From contig NZ_BCWU01000001.1 in assembly GCF_001592365.1 (NCBI RefSeq), forward strand, positions 372,001 to 436,000: a DNA stretch of 64,000 nt. The letters run 5' to 3'. Source of the stretch: Gordonia hydrophobica NBRC 16057 (GTDB lineage: Bacteria > Actinomycetota > Actinomycetes > Mycobacteriales > Mycobacteriaceae). The position numbers and the translations under genes were made by a program. Below the pieces are notes generated by a model. That model had not been told where the DNA came from, searched no databases, and saw only the letters and a list, made by a program, of their open reading frames with translations. Shown here piece after piece: positions 57,884-64,000 of the stretch (its first letter is position 1; the number at the start of each line of letters is the position of its first letter).

Positions 57884-59689
57884 GTGACTACAGAGAGTGA
57901 TTCGGGAGCCGGCGATCCAGCTGCTCTCGATTTGACTGCGACGGGCGGAGCAGCGCCCGATCAGGGGCCGCCGCGCACCGACTGGTGGATTTACGGCATC
58001 GTCGCCGCCGCGTGTATCGCGTTCGTCATCTGGGGTTTCGTGTCCACGGATTCGTTGGCGACCACCGCGCAGAACATGCTCGACTGGCTGCTGACGAACG
58101 TCGGCTGGGTGTTCGTGATCGTGTCCACCACGCTGGTGGTGTTCGCGTTGTGGCTCGCTTTCAGCAAGTACGGGAAGATCCCGCTCGGCGCCGACGGCGA
58201 GCGACCGGAGTTCCGGACCGTCTCGTGGATCGCGATGATGTTCAGCGCGGGCATGGGCATCGGCTTGATCTTCTACGGCATGGCCGAGCCGCTCATGCAC
58301 TTCATGGACCCGCCGCCCGGAACCACGTCGGCGGAGACCGATCAGGCCATCCGGACCGCGATGGCGACGTCGATGTTCCACTGGGGACTGCACCCGTGGT
58401 CGATCTACGCGGTTCTCGGTCTGGCGCTCGGCTACAGCGTGTTCCGGCGCGGACGTCCGCAGCTGATCAGCTCCGCCTTCGTGCCGCTGTTCGGGCACAA
58501 GGGCGCCAACAGCCCGGCGGGCAAGGTGATCGACGGCCTGGCGCTGTTCGCCACCCTCTTCGGATCGGCCGCGTCGCTGGGACTGGGCGCGCTCCAAATC
58601 CGCACCGGCATGCAGGAGGCCGGGTGGATCAAGAGCCTCGGCACCACCGTCCTCGTGGTCATCATCGTGGTCCTGACCTGCTGCTTCATCCTGTCCGCGG
58701 TCTCCGGCGTCGCCAAGGGAATCCAGTGGCTCTCGAACATCAACATGGTGCTGGCGCTGCTGCTGGCCGTGTTCCTGTTCGTCGTCGGACCGACGGTCTT
58801 CATTCTCGACCTGCTGCCCACCACCATCGGCAGCTACCTGCAGGACTTCCCGCGCATGATCTCGCTGTCCGGCGCGACCGGCGGCGACGCCATGCAGGAC
58901 TACCTGTCGAGCTGGACCATCTTCTACTGGGCCTGGTGGATCTCGTGGACCCCGTTCGTCGGCATGTTCCTGGCGCGGATCAGCCGGGGCCGCACCATCC
59001 GCCAGTTCGTCGCGGGCGTGATCATGGTGCCGAGCCTGGTGAGCCTGTTCTGGTTCGCCACCTTCGGCGGCACGGCGATCGCCGATCAACAGAACGGCAA
59101 CAACCCGTACGGCGACGGCAGCGCCGAAGGCATCACCTTCAACGTGTTGAAGGATCTGCCATGGACCGGCATCACGTCGGTGCTGGTGATGATCCTGGTC
59201 GCGATCTTCTTCGTCTCCGGTGCGGACGCGGCGTCGATCGTGATGGGCACGCTGTCGCAGCGCGGCAACATCGAACCCAGCCGCTGGATCGTGATCTTCT
59301 GGGGTGCCGCGACCGGCGCCGTCGCAGCGGTGATGCTGGTGATCGGAGGCGACGACGCCCTGTCGGGCATCCAGAACCTCACGTTCATCTCGGCGCTGCC
59401 ACTGGCGATCGCACTACTGCTGTTGTGCATCTCGCTGATGAGAGATCTCCAGACCGACCCGATGATCCTTCGCGAGGCGAAGGGCGGGGAGATGCTCGAG
59501 ACGGCCGTGGTCGTCGGCGCCGCTCGCGACGACTGGCACGACTTCCAGCTCGAGATCACCGAGCGCCTGCCGGAGGAGGACGACGACGTCGCCGTGGACG
59601 GCGTCAGTGCCAACGGCACGGGGCCCGCGAAGTCTGCGGACGCCGAGGACGAACCGCTCGAGGAGTCCGGCAGCACCAACCCCGCCTGA
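57884..59689 (+). CDS. BCCT-family betaine/choline/carnitine transporter
   Basis: 601 aa with about 12 membrane helices. The BCCT signature is clear: SWTPFVGMFLARISRGRTIR, with W-rich TIFYWAWWISW before it and the helix with SADAASIVMGT-like SGADAASIVMGTLSQRG. Gly-rich MMFSAGMGIGLIFYGMAEPL is the substrate-binding helix. The soluble C-terminal tail (~80 residues, acidic, EEDDDVAVDG) resembles osmosensing extensions. GTG start after GAGGGG. Imports quaternary amines with Na+ or H+, often in osmoprotection. Confidence 0.93.
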   Translation: MTTESDSGAGDPAALDLTATGGAAPDQGPPRTDWWIYGIVAAACIAFVIWGFVSTDSLATTAQNMLDWLLTNVGWVFVIVSTTLVVFALWLAFSKYGKIPLGADGERPEFRTVSWIAMMFSAGMGIGLIFYGMAEPLMHFMDPPPGTTSAETDQAIRTAMATSMFHWGLHPWSIYAVLGLALGYSVFRRGRPQLISSAFVPLFGHKGANSPAGKVIDGLALFATLFGSAASLGLGALQIRTGMQEAGWIKSLGTTVLVVIIVVLTCCFILSAVSGVAKGIQWLSNINMVLALLLAVFLFVVGPTVFILDLLPTTIGSYLQDFPRMISLSGATGGDAMQDYLSSWTIFYWAWWISWTPFVGMFLARISRGRTIRQFVAGVIMVPSLVSLFWFATFGGTAIADQQNGNNPYGDGSAEGITFNVLKDLPWTGITSVLVMILVAIFFVSGADAASIVMGTLSQRGNIEPSRWIVIFWGAATGAVAAVMLVIGGDDALSGIQNLTFISALPLAIALLLLCISLMRDLQTDPMILREAKGGEMLETAVVVGAARDDWHDFQLEITERLPEEDDDVAVDGVSANGTGPAKSADAEDEPLEESGSTNPA

Positions 59690-59701
59690 CGGGCTGACCG
59701 A

Positions 59702-59744
59702 CGACGCCTCTCGCCGCCGACACGAGTCGGCGGGGGAGGCGTCG
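59702..59744 (+). terminator. Terminator hairpin after the BCCT gene
   Basis: CGACGCCTC..CGCCGAC with GTCGGCG..GAGGCGTCG, about 19-bp stem and 4-nt loop, 13 bp after the stop. Confidence 0.8.
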
Positions 59745-59764
59745 TTCGTGTCATCCTCGAAGAC

Positions 59765-61132
59765 ATGAGGAAGCGGATCGTCGACGCCATCGCGATCGTC
59801 GTGGTGACCGTCATCGCGATCGCGGTGTCGTTGTGGCTCACGCCGATGCAGTCCGTGCAGGCCGTCGGCCAGACCGTGCGCGTGGGCGCGGCGCCGCCGT
59901 CGACGTCGTGGAGCGGTCCCGGCCAAGTGGAGCTGTTCGGGCGCCAACTCGACACCACCATCGACTTCCCCGGACCCATCCGCCCGCGGCTGGAGCTGAC
60001 GAACCTGGAGCTGTCCGGCGAACTCGCCGACCTCGTCGGACCGGCCGGTGATGACGCCGCACGGAAGCAGGCGCAGGACGAACTCCAGAATGCGCTGGTC
60101 GACGGGTGGAAGCGTTACCTGATCATCCAGGTGCTCATCGTGGCGGCGGTGTCCCTGCTGCTGATGGGTGCGGTCGTCGGGTGGCAGCGACGATCGGCCG
60201 CGTCGTCGATCATCGTGGTGGTGATCGGTGTGGTCGTGGCGGCTGCGGCCAACGTCGGCGCCGTGGTGGTCACTGCGTCGAACGCTGCGGAGCAGTTGCG
60301 GGCGATCAGCTCGATCGAATCGCTGGTGGGCGCGGCGACCGTGCCCGGCGCGTTGCCCGCGAACCCGCCGCCGGCAGCGGCCGGACACGTGGTGGTGATC
60401 GGCGACTCGACGGCCGCAGGCATCGGCAATCCGCCGCTGCGCGATCCGACGAGCCAGGACACGGCCTGCGAGCGGACGAGTGGAGCGTTCGCGGTCGCGC
60501 TCGGTCGGGCCTCGAACTGGAAGGTCACCAACATGGCCTGCAGCAGCGCGACCATCCGGGCCGGTCTGCTGGGGGAGCAGGAGCGCGGCGGCCAGACGCT
60601 GCCGCCGCAGCTGCCCGCCGCACTCGACGCCGGTCCAGCCGCGATCATCATCAGCATCGGGGCCAACGACGTCGGGTGGTCGCACATGATCGGGCTGTGC
60701 GCCGCCCTGCCCGACTGCGGCGGAAAAGCGTCCGACGCCTACTTCAACCAGCAGTTGGAGACGTTCGCACGCGACTACCTAGTGCTGCTCACCCGCCTGC
60801 GCGCGCTGCCGAACCCGCCGACAGTCATCATCAACACGTATTACGATCCGCTGCCGGGCGGCAGCGACTGCGTCGCCGACCTCGGCATCACCGACGACAA
60901 GATCGCGATCCTGCACGGCTGGCTCGACGCGATGAACAAGGTCCTGGAGCAGGGTGCCGACGCGGCGTCGTTCCCGACCGCCAAGCCCTCGTTCGACGGC
61001 CACGGGCTCTGCTCGCCGGACCCGTTCGTCCAGTCGATCAAGGGCAACGCCCCGCTGCATCCGACGACGGCGGGCGGCCTCGCGATCGCGCTCGCCGATC
61101 AAGCCGCGCTGATCAAGGCGGGCGTGAAGTAG
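59765..61132 (+). CDS. Membrane-anchored SGNH/GDSL-type hydrolase
   Basis: 455 aa. Membrane segments near 5-26, 118-140 and 147-170, so the catalytic part is probably extracytoplasmic. SGNH blocks: nucleophile S215 in VVIGDSTAAG, glycine in block II, N301/D302 in ISIGANDVG and H432 in LHPTTAG. Cys pairs in the catalytic half (TACE, MACSSAT, LCAAL, DCGG) suggest disulphides. Esterase or acyltransferase-type lipid/wall-modifying activity is probable. It precedes a lipase-like gene by 111 bp. Confidence 0.87.
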   Translation: MRKRIVDAIAIVVVTVIAIAVSLWLTPMQSVQAVGQTVRVGAAPPSTSWSGPGQVELFGRQLDTTIDFPGPIRPRLELTNLELSGELADLVGPAGDDAARKQAQDELQNALVDGWKRYLIIQVLIVAAVSLLLMGAVVGWQRRSAASSIIVVVIGVVVAAAANVGAVVVTASNAAEQLRAISSIESLVGAATVPGALPANPPPAAAGHVVVIGDSTAAGIGNPPLRDPTSQDTACERTSGAFAVALGRASNWKVTNMACSSATIRAGLLGEQERGGQTLPPQLPAALDAGPAAIIISIGANDVGWSHMIGLCAALPDCGGKASDAYFNQQLETFARDYLVLLTRLRALPNPPTVIINTYYDPLPGGSDCVADLGITDDKIAILHGWLDAMNKVLEQGADAASFPTAKPSFDGHGLCSPDPFVQSIKGNAPLHPTTAGGLAIALADQAALIKAGVK

Positions 61133-61243
61133 CGGGATGCTGCCGACCGCTGCGGGAGCACGGCGCACTTGCCGCTGCCCGGCACCGATATCATCACCGG
61201 AGTTCCCTCACATCTGAAAACGCATCGAGGTCGGGAGGTCGGC

Positions 61244-63094
61244 GTGCGCATTCTGTACCTTCACGGCGTCGGGCTCGGCGACCCGGCGACCGGATGGTTG
61301 AAAGGTCTGAACCGGGGGCTGGCGTCGATCGACGCCGAGCCGGTCTCCGTCGACGAGGTGATCGCGCCGCAGTACCGGGATCTGCTCAAGGCCACGGGCA
61401 TCGAGTCGACCCATCCGCCGGTGACCTACGACGCGGCGGTCGACGACCGGGACGCCCGCCGTGCCTTCGAACGACGGCAAGGGCAGGTGGAACTGCTGGT
61501 CCGCGACTTCCAGGAGGTGCGGGCGTTCGGCCTTGGCCGGGTCCCGGACTCGGTGGTGACCGGACTGCAGGAGTCGCTCCTGGACTCGGCGCCGCTCGAC
61601 GTCTTGAAACAGGTGAAGAACTATCTCACCGATGCCGGGCTGCGGGGCGCGGTATTGCAGCGGATCCTCGACGACCTCGTCGACGTCGAGGAGGTGGTGT
61701 TGATCGGCCACAGCCTCGGTAGCGTGATCGCGATCGATCTCCTCGACCATCTGCCCGCGACCGTGCACGTGCGACGCCTCATCACGATCGGGAGCCCGGC
61801 CGGAACGCCCGCCCTGTACCAGAACAGTCAGCGGATCCTCGCGCGGTTTCCGTACTCGCGGGTGGACGACTGGTCGAACTTCCTCGACCCGCTCGACGGG
61901 GTGACGGCGGGGCGCGGCCTGGCGACGATCTTCCCCGGCGCTCAGGACTTCTCGGTGCGCGGCGCCAGCACCCACCGCTCGTACGACTACCTGTCGCAAC
62001 CCGCCATCGCGACACTCGTCGACCGGGCAGTGCACCCGGGCGCCGACGCCACGCGAGGCACCGGCCTCGCGCGCCGACTCACCGACGACGAGCTGACTGT
62101 CCTGGTCACGCTCCGTTTCGCCGACGCCGTCGGATCGCACATCCCGAAACGGCAGACGCGTGAGCGCTACCAGGATGCGCTCAGCGTGGTCCGCGACCTG
62201 TACGTCTCGGACCTGACCGACCAAGCCGACGCCCAACACCTGCCTCCGGAACTGGCCACCCTGGCCGACGGAAAGCTCCCGCGCCTGCCCCGGATCTGGG
62301 ACCTGTCGGAGGTGATCAGCCGAGTGGTGGTGCTGGCCTATTCGAATCTCGTCGCACCGTACGAGATCGACACCGGCGACGCGGCGATCGATGCCATCTC
62401 GTCGATCACCCAGCATCTGGGCTATCCAGCGGAGACCGCAGCGCAGGTGTGTGCGGCCGTCGAATCGGTGAACGAGCATCTGGATCGGCGCGCCAGATGG
62501 CTGGGCACGCGGTCGCGCTGGGCGCTGGCCGCGGCCGGAGTCACGCTGCTGGCAGCCGGGCCGGTCGGCTTGGCGGTGGCGGGCGGCGTCGGCGTCGCCG
62601 GAGCTGCGGTGATCTCGGGCGGCCTGGCCACGGCGAGCACCGCGAGCGTCGCGGCCGCGGGCGGTCTGGCGATGCTCAGCGGCATCGCAGGCACGGCGGG
62701 CATGGTGGCGGCGGCCGCTGCCACCGCTCGCCCCGGACCCAAGGCGGTGGTGCTGGACCCGACGAGCATCGCCATCCAGGTCGCCGTGGCACATGCGCTG
62801 CAGAACGTCGGGGAGGAGTTCGACGACGGGCTCTGGGAGCGCGTGGTCATCGCCGAGAGCGAACTGTCGGCGCAGATCAACCGCCTCGAGCCGTTCAGCG
62901 ATCCGAAAGCGCCGTCGTTGGAGCAGTTGCGCGCGGCCCGAGATCTGATCTCGTCACTGCTCAGCTACCTGAAGAAGCACCGACTCGCGCCCGAGCAGGC
63001 CTTGGTCTCGGTGAGCGATCCGGACCGTCGCCATCCCACCGTCAGCCCGTCGTTCGCGCTGGCCAAGCCGATCTCGAAGATCCTCGGCAAGTGA
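61244..63094 (+). CDS. Alpha/beta-hydrolase lipase-like protein with glycine-rich hydrophobic C-terminal segment
   Basis: 616 aa from GTG 61244, five bases after GGGAGG. Opening MRILYLHGVGLGDPATGW and the nucleophile elbow LIGHSLGSVIAI (S157) place it with lipases/esterases. After ~300 residues comes a helical part and then a Gly/Ala-rich hydrophobic hairpin (about residues 425-500) that could insert into membrane. The C-terminus is charged and helical. The substrate is unknown; a membrane-associated lipid is plausible. Confidence 0.8.
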   Translation: MRILYLHGVGLGDPATGWLKGLNRGLASIDAEPVSVDEVIAPQYRDLLKATGIESTHPPVTYDAAVDDRDARRAFERRQGQVELLVRDFQEVRAFGLGRVPDSVVTGLQESLLDSAPLDVLKQVKNYLTDAGLRGAVLQRILDDLVDVEEVVLIGHSLGSVIAIDLLDHLPATVHVRRLITIGSPAGTPALYQNSQRILARFPYSRVDDWSNFLDPLDGVTAGRGLATIFPGAQDFSVRGASTHRSYDYLSQPAIATLVDRAVHPGADATRGTGLARRLTDDELTVLVTLRFADAVGSHIPKRQTRERYQDALSVVRDLYVSDLTDQADAQHLPPELATLADGKLPRLPRIWDLSEVISRVVVLAYSNLVAPYEIDTGDAAIDAISSITQHLGYPAETAAQVCAAVESVNEHLDRRARWLGTRSRWALAAAGVTLLAAGPVGLAVAGGVGVAGAAVISGGLATASTASVAAAGGLAMLSGIAGTAGMVAAAAATARPGPKAVVLDPTSIAIQVAVAHALQNVGEEFDDGLWERVVIAESELSAQINRLEPFSDPKAPSLEQLRAARDLISSLLSYLKKHRLAPEQALVSVSDPDRRHPTVSPSFALAKPISKILGK

Positions 63095-63145
63095 TCGACG
63101 CGTAAGGCGCTGCGTGCACCGGTGTCGGTGCGCCACAATGACGGA

Positions 63146-64000
63146 GTGCCACGCATCGAGATCGTCAGGGGCGATATCACCAGGGTCCGCGCGGATGCGA
63201 TCGTGAACGCCGCGAACCGGCGGATGCGCGGTGGCGGCGGCGTGGACGGGGCGATCCACTCGGCGGGCGGCCCGTCGATCCTCGAGGACTGCATCCGTCG
63301 GTTCCCCAACGGGCTCGACGTCGGCGACGCAGGCTTCACCACGGCCGGTGCGCTGCCGGCCCAGCACGTGATCCACACCGTCGGCCCCAACTTCACCGCG
63401 GGCCAACGCAATCGCGCGTTGCTCGAATCGTGCTATCGCCGGAGCCTGGCTGTCGCGGACGAGCTGCGCGTACGGACCGTCGCGTTCCCGCTGATCAGCG
63501 CCGGGGTGTACGGGTGGCCCAAGGCCGATGCGGTCGCCGCGGCGATCGACACGATCAGCAGCGCTATCACCCGAGTGGACCAGGTGCAGTTGGTGGCGTT
63601 CGACGACGACCTCGCCGCGATGATGAACGACCATCTGCGTCTGGCGACGCCGCTGCGCATTCTGCAGGGCATCCGGGAAGTGCATCGACGCGGGTACAGC
63701 GCCGTCCGGTTCGTGCCCTACCTGTATGCGATCGGCACCTGGCGCATCGAGATCTCGACGTCCGACAACGTCGAGGACCAGGGCGCAGCACCGAGCGTCG
63801 GTACGGGTCCGGCCCTGCGCTACTCGAGCGCGTCGGGATGCGAGTTCGCCGGCGCGATCGTCACCGGCGCGACGCCCGTCGGCGCTGTCGCCGATCTGAT
63901 CCTCGCCGAGTTGCCGCGTGCCGTCCGCGCCCCGTCGACCGGGTACCTCCGCTGGCTCGACGACCTCATCGACGCCTGCCTGGACCGACGTGCGCTGCCG
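63146..64000 (+). CDS. Macro-domain protein (3' end outside window)
   Basis: 285 codons from GTG 63146 to the window edge. The macro domain opens with EIVRGDITRVRADAIVNAAN, keeping the catalytic/binding N-A-A-N, then GGGGVDGAIHSAGG, HTVGPNF and AFPLISAGVYGWP; it is an ADP-ribose or O-acetyl-ADP-ribose binder/hydrolase. After about residue 160 an unknown second region begins (YSAVRFVPYLYAIGTWRIEI), continuing past the end. The extra domain is unusual for a plain macro-D protein. Confidence 0.85.
   Translation, partial: MPRIEIVRGDITRVRADAIVNAANRRMRGGGGVDGAIHSAGGPSILEDCIRRFPNGLDVGDAGFTTAGALPAQHVIHTVGPNFTAGQRNRALLESCYRRSLAVADELRVRTVAFPLISAGVYGWPKADAVAAAIDTISSAITRVDQVQLVAFDDDLAAMMNDHLRLATPLRILQGIREVHRRGYSAVRFVPYLYAIGTWRIEISTSDNVEDQGAAPSVGTGPALRYSSASGCEFAGAIVTGATPVGAVADLILAELPRAVRAPSTGYLRWLDDLIDACLDRRALP

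Overview
The window is high-GC, densely coded DNA that reads as a mycolic-acid actinomycete. Gordonia or a close relative is my best guess, from the EthR-like TetR protein, the DUF3556 and DUF6158 families, the CsbD and DUF4189 small proteins, many GTG starts and many 4-nt ATGA/GTGA gene overlaps. No rRNA, functional tRNA, CRISPR array or transposase gene was seen. The first and last genes run off the window.

Layout. 1-16089 is mixed housekeeping: a SWIM/SNF2 helicase, an acyl-CoA ligase, a secreted intradiol-dioxygenase-like lipoprotein, a NYN-domain protein, CsbD, a lipoate ligase, an enoyl-CoA hydratase, a frameshifted zinc-ribbon gene, a DUF4189 secreted protein, a beta-lactamase-like protein, and a CocE-type hydrolase divergent from an EthR-like repressor with a visible operator. 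16093-22209 is a four-gene minus-strand operon (acyl-CoA ligase, DUF3556 membrane protein, CrtI-like oxidoreductase, PucR-type regulator). 22210-27075 is an accessory stretch holding a PD-(D/E)XK nuclease-helicase and an EVE-HNH endonuclease (a probable anti-phage pair), then a degenerate N-formylglutamate-amidohydrolase-like gene, with hairpins and interspersed repeats.

27076-52994 is the catabolic heart. It carries an aerobic benzoyl-CoA (box) pathway in two blocks: boxC, benzoate-CoA ligase, an FNR-type reductase, a 7Fe ferredoxin and a DUF6158 gene (27076-32271, minus) next to a PaaX-type regulator; and boxB (minus) divergent from a seven-gene plus-strand operon with a YaaH-type carrier, amidohydrolase, hydroxyacyl-CoA dehydrogenase, hydratase, PaaY-like protein, BoxD-like aldehyde dehydrogenase and SDR. 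No fused BoxA is present; the ferredoxin and reductase probably replace it. Between the two blocks lies a set of genes (Baeyer-Villiger monooxygenase, aldehyde and alcohol dehydrogenases, glutaryl-CoA dehydrogenase, enoyl-CoA hydratase, SMP-30 lactonase, AlkK-like ligase and an AcoR/Fis-type activator) that together fit conversion of a cyclic alcohol or ketone (C5 fits best) to lactone, hydroxyacid, dicarboxylate and then crotonyl-CoA. Six copies of one operator-like motif lie in the promoter regions of these genes.

53008-64000 is again mixed: an unknown large protein, a YigZ-family protein, a secreted protein, a class V aminotransferase, a BCCT transporter, an SGNH hydrolase, a lipase-like protein and a truncated macro-domain protein. 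A family of short intergenic repeats with conserved ends and variable palindromic cores recurs at five or more loci, and one ~67-bp palindrome occurs twice, 11.7 kb apart.
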